Source of the DNA: Salinirubrum litoreum
Lineage (GTDB): Archaea; Halobacteriota; Halobacteria; Halobacteriales; Haloferacaceae
Assembly: GCF_020567425.1 (NCBI RefSeq)
Contig: NZ_JAJCVJ010000001.1
Span: 992,001-1,056,000, forward strand
Length of the DNA: 64,000 bases
Direction of reading: 5' to 3'
Below the pieces are notes generated by a model. That model was not told where the DNA came from. It ran no database searches and was given only the letters and a program-made list of their open reading frames with translations. Every line of letters starts with the position of its first letter. The stretch's first letter is position 1. Of this stretch, positions 25,051-37,889 are shown piece by piece. The translations under genes and the position numbers were made by a program.

Positions 25051-25626
25051 ATGAACGATGCGCGACAACTCGGGACGAACGTGCTCGTGCTCGCCCCGTC
25101 ACTCTCCTCGGTGTCGACCGAGCGGTGTGTCGAACAGGTCGAGGCGCTCGGCCCCGCCGAGACGCCGATCCTCGATCTGACGTTCACCGACTCCCCGGAC
25201 AGACGGATCGAGACGTGGCAGCGACGCCTCTCCACGCCGCCACCGGCGATCGAAGTCGTCGCGGTCGGGCGGACACGGGGCTCAACGGACCCGAACGACG
25301 GGTCGGTCCGGTACGGTGCGGACGGGCGGTTCGGTGCCCGAACGATCGACGACCCGCGTGATATGACCGGTATCGGCATCGCCGTCACCGAGACGTTCGA
25401 CCGCTGGTCGGCGTGGGACCGGGCGGTCGTCCGCGTCGGCGAACTGACGACACTGCTCCAGTACGCCGAGACCTCCACCGTCTTCCGCTTTCTCCACGTG
25501 CTCACGAATCGGCTGACCGAGGCGAACGCGGTCGCGTTCTTCCGACTCGCGCCCGACGCCCACGACGAGCAGACGGTCGGGACGCTGTTCCAGTTGTTCG
25601 ACGACGCCATCCGGATCGAGGAGTAG
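25051..25626 (+). CDS. haloarchaeal DUF7504-like protein
   Basis: The ATG at 25051 gives 191 residues beginning MNDARQLGTNVLVLAPSLSS, with a purine-rich GGGGGGACG just upstream. The order of strand and helix segments (NVLVLAP, ILDLTFTDSPDRRIETW, GIGIAVTETFDRW, VRVGELTTLLQYAE, FRFLHVLTNRL) resembles the haloarchaeal DUF7504 proteins, which look like degenerate RecA/KaiC-type domains without a P-loop. A regulatory or sensory role is usual for the neighbourhoods of this family, but nothing here shows it. Confidence 0.7.
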   Translation: MNDARQLGTNVLVLAPSLSSVSTERCVEQVEALGPAETPILDLTFTDSPDRRIETWQRRLSTPPPAIEVVAVGRTRGSTDPNDGSVRYGADGRFGARTIDDPRDMTGIGIAVTETFDRWSAWDRAVVRVGELTTLLQYAETSTVFRFLHVLTNRLTEANAVAFFRLAPDAHDEQTVGTLFQLFDDAIRIEE

Positions 25627-25764
25627 TCGGGAGACCCCGCCCGAACCGAGTGAGTGATCGGGCGACGCGGTCGGGTGTGAGAGTGGGTCGCACTCCGAGG
25701 GAGACAGCCCACGACGCTTGCCACTCCGGACAGGGTTAAGCCGCCGGCCGCCCAACGACCGGCA

Positions 25765-26136
25765 ATGTCACTCGCGACGATGGAACCCAACCCGGCGTGG
25801 GACGCGGTCGCCTACGAGGAGACGGTCGAGGCACTGTCCGAGGACGGACTCGTCTTCCACGTCTGGGGCGGCGACTGGTGTGGCGACTGCCGGAAGCAGT
25901 TGCCCGACTTCGCGGCCGCACTCGAGGCGGCCGGCGTGCCCGACGACCGGATCGAGGAGTACGCGGTCGACCAGGACAAGCAGGGACCGGGCGTCGAAGA
26001 GTACGGCGTCGAGTTCATCCCGACCGTCGTCGTCGAACGCGACGGCGAGGAGGTCGCCCGGTTCGTCGAGTCCGAACCGGTCCCCATCGCGGTGTATCTC
26101 GCCGACCGACTGGCCAGTGCGGACGCGTCGGCCTGA
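25765..26136 (+). CDS. thioredoxin-fold protein with CGDC active site
   Basis: A 123-residue thioredoxin-like protein. The redox motif is Cys39-Gly-Asp-Cys42 in GGDWCGDC, and a cis-proline equivalent is in EFIPTVVV. The CGDC pair differs from the usual CGPC, which would change redox potential and partner choice. Cytoplasmic, with no signal peptide. A GGTTAAG box (25735-25741) lies about 27 bases before the ATG. Partner proteins are unknown; it is 81 bases upstream of dhaL with its own likely terminator space. Confidence 0.87.
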   Translation: MSLATMEPNPAWDAVAYEETVEALSEDGLVFHVWGGDWCGDCRKQLPDFAAALEAAGVPDDRIEEYAVDQDKQGPGVEEYGVEFIPTVVVERDGEEVARFVESEPVPIAVYLADRLASADASA

Positions 26137-26217
26137 GTCGGGCGGCAGTTCTCTCTCCGTGGGTGTCACTGCACCGACCGGGACAACAGTTTAGCCGGTC
26201 CGCGACACCCTGTCGGT

Positions 26218-26997
26218 ATGGCAGACAGGGAGACCCAGCGGGCGGCAGTGATCGCGGCCGTCGAACGCGTCGCAGACCGGATGACCGCCGAGAAGACGTA
26301 CCTCACGGAACTCGACTCGGCCATCGGTGACGCCGACCACGGCGCGAACATGGCCCGTGGCTTCGAGGCGGTCCGCGAGAAGATCGCCGACGCGGACGCG
26401 GACGCCGACCCCGGCGACCTCGTGAAGACGGTCGGCGTCACGCTCATCTCGGAGGTCGGCGGCGCGTCCGGGCCGCTGTACGGCGGGTCGATCATGAGCG
26501 CCAGCACCGAGTTGGCCGACGGGATCACCGCCGAGTCGAGCGTCGCGTTCGCCGAAGCCTACCTCGCCAAGGTGAAAGATCGCGGCGGGGCCGAACTCGG
26601 CGCGAAGACGATGGTGGACGCGCTGACCCCGGCGGTCCACACCTACAAGAAGTCCATCGAGACCGACGACCTGCCGCCGCTCGAAGCGCTGGCGAAGGCG
26701 GTCGACGCGGCCGAACGCGGCGTGAACTACACGGTCCCCCTCCGGGCGCAGAAGGGCCGCGCCTCGTATCTCGGCTGGCGCTCAGTCGGTCACCAGGACC
26801 CCGGCGCGACGTCGACGCTGTTCATCATGGAGGAACTGCTGGCGACCGCCGAGGAGTACCTCGACGGCGACGTGGACCTCGAACAGGACGCGACCTCGCC
26901 GACGAGTCCGGACGACGCAGAGGAGTCGGCCGCAGAGGGAGACGACGACGACACCGCCGACGACGACACCGCCGACGACGACACCGGAGGCGACTGA
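26218..26997 (+). CDS. dhaL: dihydroxyacetone kinase subunit DhaL
   Basis: DhaL binds ADP/ATP and transfers phosphate to dihydroxyacetone held by DhaK, being recharged by phospho-DhaM. The 259-residue protein has the helical-barrel signature with metal-binding Asp33, Asp38 and Asp40 in ELDSAIGDADHGAN, plus the GGASGPLYG loop. The first 210 residues are a normal DhaL. The last 35 are an acidic extension with repeated DDDTA units, unlike bacterial DhaL. Its stop overlaps the dhaM start by one base. The expected dhaK is not adjacent. Confidence 0.93.
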   Translation: MADRETQRAAVIAAVERVADRMTAEKTYLTELDSAIGDADHGANMARGFEAVREKIADADADADPGDLVKTVGVTLISEVGGASGPLYGGSIMSASTELADGITAESSVAFAEAYLAKVKDRGGAELGAKTMVDALTPAVHTYKKSIETDDLPPLEALAKAVDAAERGVNYTVPLRAQKGRASYLGWRSVGHQDPGATSTLFIMEELLATAEEYLDGDVDLEQDATSPTSPDDAEESAAEGDDDDTADDDTADDDTGGD

Positions 26998-27398
26998 TGG
27001 TCGGACTCGTCGTCGTCTCACACAGCGCGAAGGCGGCCGAGGGCATCGCCGAGGTCGCCGCACAGATGGGCAGTGCCGACGCCGAGATCGTCCCCGCCGG
27101 CGGCACACCGGACGGCGGTATCGGCACCTCGGCGGACCGCATCCGCGAGGCGATCGAGTCGGCCGACGCGGGCGACGGCGTGGTCGTCCTCGTCGATCTC
27201 GGCAGTGCGGTGATGAACGCCGAACTCGCCATCGAGATGCTGGACGCGGAGGACAGCGACGTCGAAGTCGAGATCGCAGACGCGCCGATTCTGGAGGGGA
27301 CACTCAACGCGGCGGTGACGGCCGCCGGGTCGAAGGCGACCGTCGAGTCGGTGGTGGCGTCTGCCGAGGACGCGTGGGACTACCGGAAGCTGAACTGA
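26997..27398 (+). CDS. dhaM: dihydroxyacetone kinase phosphotransfer subunit DhaM (EIIA-like)
   Basis: This 133-residue protein has the PTS EIIA-mannose/DhaM fold. The phosphorylatable His9 is in VVVSHSAKAAEG, followed by the GTPDGGIGTS loop and the VVLVDLGSAVMNAE strand. It would receive phosphate from HPr and pass it to DhaL, linking dihydroxyacetone use to PEP. It contains only the EIIA domain, without the HPr and EI domains fused in E. coli DhaM, so separate EI and HPr proteins are needed. The TGATG overlap with dhaL implies co-translation. Confidence 0.92.
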   Translation: MVGLVVVSHSAKAAEGIAEVAAQMGSADAEIVPAGGTPDGGIGTSADRIREAIESADAGDGVVVLVDLGSAVMNAELAIEMLDAEDSDVEVEIADAPILEGTLNAAVTAAGSKATVESVVASAEDAWDYRKLN

Positions 27399-27513
27399 GC
27401 GACTGAGCGACGAGTCGGGACTCGTCGATTCGGAGAGCGAACCGACGAACGGGTAGCAGTCGCTCTCCGGTCGGCACGGTCAAAGAAGGGACGGCGAGTC
27501 GGCGGCGGCGACC

Positions 27514-28578
27514 TCAGCCGAGGCCGAGGTACGCCGAGTTCGGGATGACGCCAGCGAGGAACAGCAGACCGATCACCAGCGAGTAGATGGTGATCGCCAT
27601 CGCCGGCGGGTCCACGTGCGTCCCGGAGTGGGCGTACATGACCCGCTGGGTCACCTCACCGAGCAGTGCGCCGACCACACCGCCGAGGATACCAGCGACG
27701 ACGATGACGACCTCACTCCCGCCGGACATCGGCGCGGCGATGGCCGCGAAGGACGACCCGCCGAGCGTGATGTGGTGTGTCACCGGGAAGTCCTCGACGC
27801 CCAGTTGCAGGAACAGCAGGCTGGCTGCGGAGATGCCGTAGGCGAGGAAGAACGTCTCGGTGATGAGCCACGCCCACGCGCCGAGGATACCGGCGGCGAC
27901 GCCGATAGCCGTGACGCCGGCCCACTTGTACTGCTGTGGGAGCCACGGTTCGGTGGCGAGACGGCCGCTACCGTCGCCACGGTCCTGTTCGTTCTCGAAC
28001 GGCGTCATGTCGAGGTAGCCGCTCCCCGCCGGCGACCCGACGAGCGGGTAGCCGAAGACGGGCCGGGCGATGATCGCGGTGGTCATCACCGACAGCGCGA
28101 CGCCGTCGAGCGGGAGTCCGAGTCCGCCGGAGATGCGCGCGATCAGCAGTCCGAGGACGCCGAACACCCCGCCGACGAGCAGGATGTCCGGGCGCGTGCC
28201 GAACGCCCGGAGGATGTTCTTCCCGAAGTGGTAGTCCCAGCCTTCGGGCTCCAGTTCCGGGTAGTTCTTCCCGGCGTACGCGCTCGCCGCGACGCCGGCC
28301 GCGAAGACGATGTGGGGGCCGGTCACCGGCCCGAAGCCGATGGTGCCGGTGATCCCCGTCGCCAGTTCGGCACCGAGACCGCCCGCCTCGGTGATCTCCC
28401 CGACGAGCGACGCCGCCGTCTCACCCAGCAGGACGACGAAGCCCGTGAAGATGAACGACGGCAGTGCACCGATCGACGCGCCGAACATGCCGCCCGCGAA
28501 GGCGGCGATCAGCAGCGCGATCAGGCGCTCGAGGGGGATGTTGAAGAACGGAACCTGGAGTACTACCGCGTCGAACAC
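27514..28578 (-). CDS. multi-span membrane protein of the glycerol cluster, possible facilitator
   Basis: A GTG at 28578 begins 2 bases after the glpK stop, with a GGAG ribosome-binding sequence overlapping the end of glpK. The 354-residue product has about eight hydrophobic segments, Gly-rich in the first half (FAGGMFGASIGALPSFIFTG) and containing FGPVTGPH. It is not an aquaporin: no NPA boxes are present. A membrane protein at the same position in the Haloferax volcanii glycerol cluster has, as I recall, been proposed as a glycerol facilitator. Co-transcription with glpK supports a role in glycerol entry, but that is inference. Confidence 0.8.
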   Translation of the reverse strand: MFDAVVLQVPFFNIPLERLIALLIAAFAGGMFGASIGALPSFIFTGFVVLLGETAASLVGEITEAGGLGAELATGITGTIGFGPVTGPHIVFAAGVAASAYAGKNYPELEPEGWDYHFGKNILRAFGTRPDILLVGGVFGVLGLLIARISGGLGLPLDGVALSVMTTAIIARPVFGYPLVGSPAGSGYLDMTPFENEQDRGDGSGRLATEPWLPQQYKWAGVTAIGVAAGILGAWAWLITETFFLAYGISAASLLFLQLGVEDFPVTHHITLGGSSFAAIAAPMSGGSEVVIVVAGILGGVVGALLGEVTQRVMYAHSGTHVDPPAMAITIYSLVIGLLFLAGVIPNSAYLGLG

Positions 28579-28580
28579 GG

Positions 28581-30125
28581 TTACTCTCCTCCGTCCTCGT
28601 CGCGCGCCCAGTCCTTCGACCGCTCGACGGCCTCGCCCCACCGGGCGTACCGGTCTGCGACGCTGTCCGCGTCGGCGTCGGGCGAGAAGGAGCGGTCGAT
28701 CTGCCAGTTGTCACGGAGTTCGTCGATCGTCTCCCAGTAGCCGACGGCGAGGCCGGCGGCGTACGCGGAGCCGAGCGCGGTCGTCTCGTCGACGACCGGG
28801 CGGACGATGTCCGTGTCGATGATGTTCGCCTGCTGTTGACAGAGGAAGTTGTTCTTCACCGCGCCGCCGTCGACGCGCAGACTGCCGAGTTCGATCCCGG
28901 AGTCTTCGACCATCGCCTCTGCCACGTCTTTCGTCTGGAACGCGATGGATTCGAGCGTCGCCCGAACCACGTGTTCGCGCCGCGTCCCCCGCGTCATTCC
29001 GAGGATCGTACCGCGAGCGCGCTGATCCCAGTGCGGTGCGCCGAGTCCCGTGAACGCGGGCACCACGTAGACGCCGTCCGTCGAGTCGACGGAGCGAGCC
29101 AACTGCTCCGTCTCGGCGGCGTTCTCGATCAGCGTCATGTCCTCCAGCCACTCGATCGCCGCACCCGTGACGAAGATAGACCCTTCCAGTGCGTACTGGA
29201 CGGGTTCGCCGGACCGCTGGAAGCCGACCGTCGTCAGGAGACCGTTCTCCGACATGACGGCCTCGTTGCCGGTGTTCATCAGCATGAACGACCCGGTCCC
29301 GTAGGTGTTCTTCGCGTCGCCCGCGTCGAAGCAGGTCTGCCCGAAGAGGGCGGCCTGCTGGTCGCCGAGTGCCCCAGCCACTGGCACTTCGGCACCGAGG
29401 AAGCCCTCCTCGTCGGTGTGACCGTAGTAGTCCTCGTCGGACGACGGCCGCACCTCGGGGAGCGTCTCCGGCGGCACGTTGAACTCGTCGGTGAGTTCCT
29501 CGTCCCAGTCCATGTCGTGGATGTTGAACAGCATCGTCCGGGACGCGTTCGTCACGTCGGTGATGTGGTTCCCCGTCAGGTTGTAGATCACCCACGTGTC
29601 GATGGTCCCGAACATGATCTCGCCCTCCTCGGCGCGGTCGCGGACGTCCTGCGGTCGCGAGCGGGAGAGTTTGATCGGGTCCGCGTTGTCGAGGAGCCAC
29701 TCCGCCTTCGTGGCGGAGAAGTAGGCGTCGGGTTCCAGTCCGGTCTTCTGCTGGACGTCGTCGGCCTTCCCCTCCTCGCGGAGTGTCTCGATCCGGTCGG
29801 TCGTCCGCCGGTCCTGCCAGACGATGGCGTTGTGGATCGGCTGGCCGGACTCTGCGTCCCACAGGAGCGTCGTCTCGCGCTGGTTGGTGACGCCGAGCGC
29901 GGCGAGTTCGTCTGCGGAGATGCCTGCGTCCGCGAGTGCCGTCTGGATGACGGACTTGGTGTTGTCCCAGATCTCGGTCGCGTCGTGTTCGACCCAACCG
30001 GGTTCCGGGTAGATCTGTTCGTGTTTCTCGTAGGCATTGGCGACCACGGTCCCGCTGTGGTCGAACACCATGAATCGGGTGCCTGTCGTGCCTTGGTCGA
30101 TCGCACCGACGTATTGTGCTGTCAT
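28581..30125 (-). CDS. glpK: glycerol kinase
   Basis: The 514-residue FGGY-family kinase phosphorylates glycerol to sn-glycerol-3-phosphate. It has the ATP-binding DQGTTGTRFMVFD at the N-terminus, the substrate-binding GVTNQRETTLLWD and WQDRRT, GTIDTWVIYNLTG, GDQQAALFGQ and the C-terminal VDGGAVKNNFLCQQQA. Length is normal. It lies divergent from glpABC across a 297-base regulatory region and is followed by the membrane-protein gene. No TATA box sits close to the ATG, so the transcript probably has a long leader from the AT-rich region near 30281. Confidence 0.97.
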   Translation of the reverse strand: MTAQYVGAIDQGTTGTRFMVFDHSGTVVANAYEKHEQIYPEPGWVEHDATEIWDNTKSVIQTALADAGISADELAALGVTNQRETTLLWDAESGQPIHNAIVWQDRRTTDRIETLREEGKADDVQQKTGLEPDAYFSATKAEWLLDNADPIKLSRSRPQDVRDRAEEGEIMFGTIDTWVIYNLTGNHITDVTNASRTMLFNIHDMDWDEELTDEFNVPPETLPEVRPSSDEDYYGHTDEEGFLGAEVPVAGALGDQQAALFGQTCFDAGDAKNTYGTGSFMLMNTGNEAVMSENGLLTTVGFQRSGEPVQYALEGSIFVTGAAIEWLEDMTLIENAAETEQLARSVDSTDGVYVVPAFTGLGAPHWDQRARGTILGMTRGTRREHVVRATLESIAFQTKDVAEAMVEDSGIELGSLRVDGGAVKNNFLCQQQANIIDTDIVRPVVDETTALGSAYAAGLAVGYWETIDELRDNWQIDRSFSPDADADSVADRYARWGEAVERSKDWARDEDGGE

Positions 30126-30422
30126 GTGATCTTTCGTACCTCTGTGAGAGGACGCGTCCTCCACGCACGCCGTGAGTCCGGTCGCCCCACCAGCCCCGAG
30201 TGGACGGACCGCTGTGTTCACGGCACGAGGATGCGTTTACTGACGCCCCCCCTGCTACTCGTAAACACCTATGACGATCATTATAAAAATTTTTGTTGTT
30301 TACCTGTCATTACCGGGTGATTCCCGGATTCCCCGGCGTGAGACGCGCCGAGGGTGCCTTTATCCTCGCCCCCTGTGGTGGCGGTAAAGTGAAGTAGTGC
30401 CACACCAATCCTTCGAAGAACC
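30126..30422. promoter_or_regulatory. divergent regulatory region of glpK and glpA
   Basis: An unusually AT-rich core (TTATAAAAATTTTTGTTGTT, from 30281) lies between inverted repeats GTAAACA (30261-30267) and TGTTTAC (30297-30303). The AT core can serve as TATA box on both strands. A second possible glpA TATA is CTTTATCC (30358-30365), giving a leader of about 35 bases. A small hairpin CCGGG/CCCGG is at 30313-30327. The symmetrical repeat around the core is a good candidate operator for a regulator of glycerol genes. Confidence 0.6.
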
Positions 30423-32183
30423 ATGAGCGATTCCGCAGAGGTGCTGGTGATCGGGGGTGGGTCCACGGGGACGGGGATCGCCCGCGATCTGGCCATGCGG
30501 GGACTCGACGTGACGCTCGTCGAGAAAGGCAACCTCACACACGGCACGACGGGGCGGATGCACGGCCTACTCCACAGCGGCGGCCGGTACGCCGTCTCGG
30601 ACCAGGCCAGCGCGACCGAATGCATCGAGGAGAACCGCGTCCTCCGGGACATCGCCGCACACTGCGTCGAGATGACCGGCGGCCTGTTCGTCCAGCGACC
30701 GGAGGACGACGACGAGTACTTCCAGGAGAAGTTGGAGGGCTGTCGGGAGTGTGGGATTCCGGCGGAGGTCCTCTCGGGGGAGGAGGCCCGCGAGATGGAA
30801 CCGTACCTCGCGAAGGACGTGAAACGCGCGATCCGCGTTCCGGACGGGGCCATCGACCCCTTCCGACTCTGCGTGGCGAACGCCGCCAGCGCCGAGGAAC
30901 ACGGCGCGCGCATCGAGACCCACGCCGAGGTGATCGACGTGCTGGTCGAGGACGGCGAGGTCGTCGGTCTCGAAGTCAAGCACGACTCCGGACCCGGCAA
31001 GCGCGAACACCACACGCCCGGCGAGACGGAGAAGCTCTACGCCGACTACGTCGTCAACGCGAGTGGCGCGTGGGCGGGCCAGATCGGCGACATGGCCGGC
31101 GTGGACGTGGCGGTCCGGCCCTCGAAGGGTGTCATGACGATCATGAACACCCGGCAGGTCGACACCGTCGTCAACCGGTGTCGGCCGAAGGGTGACGCGG
31201 ACATCATCGTCCCCCACGAGACGGCCGCCATCCTCGGCACGACCGACGAGGAGGTCGAGGACCCCGACGAGTACCCCGAGGAACAGTGGGAGGTCGACAT
31301 GATGATCGACACCCTCTCCGAGTTGGTGCCGATTCTGCAGGAGGCACGCACCATCCGGTCGTTCTGGGGTGTCCGCCCGCTGTACGAACCGCCGGGCACC
31401 GGGACCACCGACCCGACCGACATCACGCGGGACTTCTTCCTCTTGGATCACGAGGACCGCGACGACCTGCCGGGGATGACGAGCATCGTCGGCGGGAAGT
31501 TCACGACCTACCGGATGATGGCGGAGAAGATCTCGGATCACGTCTGCGAGAAGTTCGGCATCACGGCCGAGTGTCGGACCGCAGACGAACCGCTGCCGGG
31601 CAGCGACGACTTCTCCATCCTCCGGGACTACATGGACGAGTTCGGCCTGCGCTCGCCGATCGGTCGGCGGAGCGTCCAGCGACTCGGGTCGCGCGCCGAC
31701 GAGGTGCTGAAGACCGGCGAACCGAACCCGGTCATCTGTGAGTGCGAGGCGGTCACGCGGGCCGAGTTCGCCGACGCGGTCGAAGGCTCCGGCTCCGATC
31801 TGAACGCCGCCCGCATCCGGACGCGCGCCTCGATGGGCAACTGTCAGGGCGGCTTCTGTGCCCACCGGATGGCGAACGAACTCGCGCCGAAGTACGAAGC
31901 CGAAGTCGTCAGGACCGCGCTCGACGAACTGTACCAGGAGCGCTGGAAGGGCCAGCGCCACGCGCTGTGGGGCGACCAACTCTCGCAGGCGATGTTGAAC
32001 TACGCGCTCCACGCGACGACGATGAACCGCGACCGCGACCCGGCCCGGACCGGCGCGAGTGTCGACTTCTCGGCGTTCGACGGCGGCCCGACCGAACCGG
32101 GCGAGGCCGGCGCGGACGCGAGTGCGGCCGCGACCGACGGCGGGTCGTTGCGCGAAGACGAGTCACGACAGGAGGGACGCTAA
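30423..32183 (+). CDS. glpA: glycerol-3-phosphate dehydrogenase subunit A
   Basis: The FAD-containing catalytic subunit oxidises sn-glycerol-3-phosphate to dihydroxyacetone phosphate. The 586-residue protein has the dinucleotide-binding [19 protein letters not shown], the [10 protein letters not shown] segment and a C-terminal BFD-like [2Fe-2S] region ([11 protein letters not shown] with MGNCQGGFC) seen in anaerobic-type GlpA. The final 50 residues are an acidic, Ala/Gly-rich tail. It is the first gene of glpABC; the glpB start follows by 1 base. Confidence 0.96.
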   Translation: MSDSAEVLVIGGGSTGTGIARDLAMRGLDVTLVEKGNLTHGTTGRMHGLLHSGGRYAVSDQASATECIEENRVLRDIAAHCVEMTGGLFVQRPEDDDEYFQEKLEGCRECGIPAEVLSGEEAREMEPYLAKDVKRAIRVPDGAIDPFRLCVANAASAEEHGARIETHAEVIDVLVEDGEVVGLEVKHDSGPGKREHHTPGETEKLYADYVVNASGAWAGQIGDMAGVDVAVRPSKGVMTIMNTRQVDTVVNRCRPKGDADIIVPHETAAILGTTDEEVEDPDEYPEEQWEVDMMIDTLSELVPILQEARTIRSFWGVRPLYEPPGTGTTDPTDITRDFFLLDHEDRDDLPGMTSIVGGKFTTYRMMAEKISDHVCEKFGITAECRTADEPLPGSDDFSILRDYMDEFGLRSPIGRRSVQRLGSRADEVLKTGEPNPVICECEAVTRAEFADAVEGSGSDLNAARIRTRASMGNCQGGFCAHRMANELAPKYEAEVVRTALDELYQERWKGQRHALWGDQLSQAMLNYALHATTMNRDRDPARTGASVDFSAFDGGPTEPGEAGADASAAATDGGSLREDESRQEGR

Positions 32184-32184
32184 C

Positions 32185-33468
32185 GTGCCGATCCGCGAGG
32201 ACGTCCTCGTGGTCGGCGGCGGTATCGCCGGTGCGGCCAGTGCGATCTCGGCGGCGCGAACCGGCGCGTCGGTTCGCCTCGTCACCCACAAGAAGAGCAC
32301 GCTCCGGCACGCGAGCGGCCTGATCGACGTGCTGGGGTTCCTGCCGGGGTCGGACGATCCGATCGTCTACCCCTACTCGGCGCTGTCGGACCTGCCGGAC
32401 GAGCACCCCTACTCGGTCGTCGGCGAGAACGCGGTCCGGGAGGGGCTGGACCTGTTCGACGACATCGCCGGCGACGCCTACCGCGGCGGCCACACCGGCA
32501 AGAACGCGCTCGTGGCGACCCACGGCGGGACGGTCAAGCCGACCGCGCGCTACCCGAAGGGGGCCGCCGAGGGGCTGGCGAGCACGAACCGCGACACCCT
32601 GCTCGTCGGCTTCCGGTCGTTGCCGGACTTCGACGCCTCGGTCGCCTGTGAGCATCTGGCGGCGGCGGGCGCGCCCTTCGCGGTCGACGGCGTGCAGGTC
32701 GACTTCCCCGGCGACTTCCGGGCCGACGCGAAGGTGACGCGGTACGCGAAAGCACTGGATCGAAACGAGACGGTCTCGGCGTTCGGCAAGGAGCGCCCGG
32801 CCCGCGAGGCGCTGGCCGAGGCGGTGCGCCCGCACCTCGACGGGGCGGAGCGCGTCGGCTTCCCGGCCCTGCTGGGTGACGCCCACGCAGACGAAGTTCG
32901 GTCGGATCTGTCGTCGGAACTCGGCGCGGCCGTCTACGAGATTCCGATGGGACCGCCGAGTCTGCCGGGCCTGCGACTCGAAGATCTGCTGTTCGACGCA
33001 CTGGACGAGGCGGGCGTCCGGATCAGTTCGGGGAACCCCGTCGTCGACTACACGCCGGTCGAGGGCGAACACCGCGTCAAGTCGGTGACGGTCGACCGGA
33101 ACAACCAGCGCGTCCCCCTGCACGCAGACGAGTTCGTGCTGGCGACCGGCGGCCTCGTCGGGAAGGGCATCACCTCCGACCGGGAGTCCGTGTCGGAGCC
33201 GGTGTTCGACCTCTACGTCCCTCACCCGGAGGACCGCTACGACTGGTGGGACCAGCAGGCGTTCGGCGACCACGCCTTCGCCGCCTTCGGCGTGGTGCCC
33301 GACGAGGAGTTGCGACCGACCGACGCGGACGGTGAGGTGGAGTTCGACAACCTCCGGGCGGCGGGCGGCGTGGTCGGCGGCGCGGACTTCGCCGCGGAGA
33401 AGTCGGGCAGTGGCGTATCGCTTGCGACCGGGTATCTCGCGGGCCGTACTGCGGGGGAGGCGATCTAA
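32185..33468 (+). CDS. glpB: glycerol-3-phosphate dehydrogenase subunit B
   Basis: The GTG at 32185 follows a GGAGGG sequence at 32171 and the glpA stop at 32183. The 427-residue flavoprotein begins with VLVVGGGIAGAASAISAARTG and contains the HASGLIDVLG segment typical of GlpB, the FMN/FAD subunit that passes electrons from GlpA towards GlpC and the quinone pool. Its stop is 3 bases before glpC. Family membership is clear from motif and position between glpA and glpC. Confidence 0.94.
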   Translation: MPIREDVLVVGGGIAGAASAISAARTGASVRLVTHKKSTLRHASGLIDVLGFLPGSDDPIVYPYSALSDLPDEHPYSVVGENAVREGLDLFDDIAGDAYRGGHTGKNALVATHGGTVKPTARYPKGAAEGLASTNRDTLLVGFRSLPDFDASVACEHLAAAGAPFAVDGVQVDFPGDFRADAKVTRYAKALDRNETVSAFGKERPAREALAEAVRPHLDGAERVGFPALLGDAHADEVRSDLSSELGAAVYEIPMGPPSLPGLRLEDLLFDALDEAGVRISSGNPVVDYTPVEGEHRVKSVTVDRNNQRVPLHADEFVLATGGLVGKGITSDRESVSEPVFDLYVPHPEDRYDWWDQQAFGDHAFAAFGVVPDEELRPTDADGEVEFDNLRAAGGVVGGADFAAEKSGSGVSLATGYLAGRTAGEAI

Positions 33469-33471
33469 CAC

Positions 33472-37015
<3,544 letters not shown>

Positions 37016-37161
37016 GGCGTCGGCAGACGGGGCCACCGACTCGACCGCACCGGAAGTGACGAGCCGAGTGCGAGCGATCCGGCGGAACGACCCGTCAGTC
37101 GTCCGTCTTCACTTTCACTTTCCGGGTTCCTTTTAAACAGCAGGGGGTCGAACCGTGAGCC

Positions 37162-37566
37162 ATGAGCCAATCGACGTTCGACGACGACGACCTGTTCGGC
37201 GAGGCGGTCGAGGAGATGCGCGAGGAGGTCGAGTCGCACCTGAACGAGGCGTGGGACGCCCTGCCCGACGCGGACGACATCTGGGAGACCAGCGCCGACA
37301 ACGTGCTCGGGGTGTTGAACGGGCTTCGCTCGTCGTTGGACGCCGGTGACGCCGAGGATCACCTGCGACAGGCGAAAAAGCAGTTCGTCCTCGGGAAGCG
37401 CGCCGACGCGTTCGACGACGCCGAGGATCTGGAAGAGGAGATCGCCGAGGTCGAGGCAGTCGTCACGATGCTGTCGGACGCCCACGAGCAGGTCGGCGAG
37501 TTGGCGAGTACGATCCCGGAACTGCGGACGAGTCTGGAGTCGGACGACGAAGACGACGACGAGTGA
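37162..37566 (+). CDS. DUF5790 family haloarchaeal protein
   Basis: The 134-residue, very acidic and mainly helical protein (MSQSTFDDDDLFGEAVEEMREEV) resembles the haloarchaeal DUF5790 family, with a conserved-looking AWDALPDADDIWETSADNVLGVLNGL segment and coiled-coil-prone C-terminal half. Function is unknown. A TTTTAAAC box at 37129-37137 lies about 28 bases before the ATG, so it is probably leaderless and independently transcribed. Confidence 0.8.
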   Translation: MSQSTFDDDDLFGEAVEEMREEVESHLNEAWDALPDADDIWETSADNVLGVLNGLRSSLDAGDAEDHLRQAKKQFVLGKRADAFDDAEDLEEEIAEVEAVVTMLSDAHEQVGELASTIPELRTSLESDDEDDDE

Positions 37567-37889
37567 GTCGGACGCGGGTGTGGTTTCTCGCCCGCCGGCG
37601 TGACGACAGGTGTCTGCCAGCCACGTGACTGTACTCGTCACCCGACCACGACACGGTTCCGGAGTCCAGACCCTCGGCCGACTCGCCGAGAGGGGTCACA
37701 TATCGTTCCCCACGACCGACTCGATCCAGCCTGCACCGACCGACTCGCCCCGGCCTTCGTCTCGGTCGCCACGACTCGTCTCGTCACCTGCAGACAGATC
37801 GGAGAATCACACCGCGACTCGAGACACTCCCACTATCCGAGAGATTCCCGCCCGCTCGTCCACTTCTAATCGGATTTGTCGGCGTCGAA
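37567..37889. other. 323-base stretch without a recognised feature
   Basis: No convincing frame, RNA gene or long repeat. The last 30 bases contain CTTCTAATCGG (37863-37873), a possible promoter for the antiporter gene. Confidence 0.5.

Noticed and set aside
24791-25054. Small ORF with an ATGA overlap to the DUF7504-like gene
   Set aside because: Third-position GC is only about two thirds, the product is basic and Ser/Arg-rich, and no motif is visible. The overlap alone is weak evidence.
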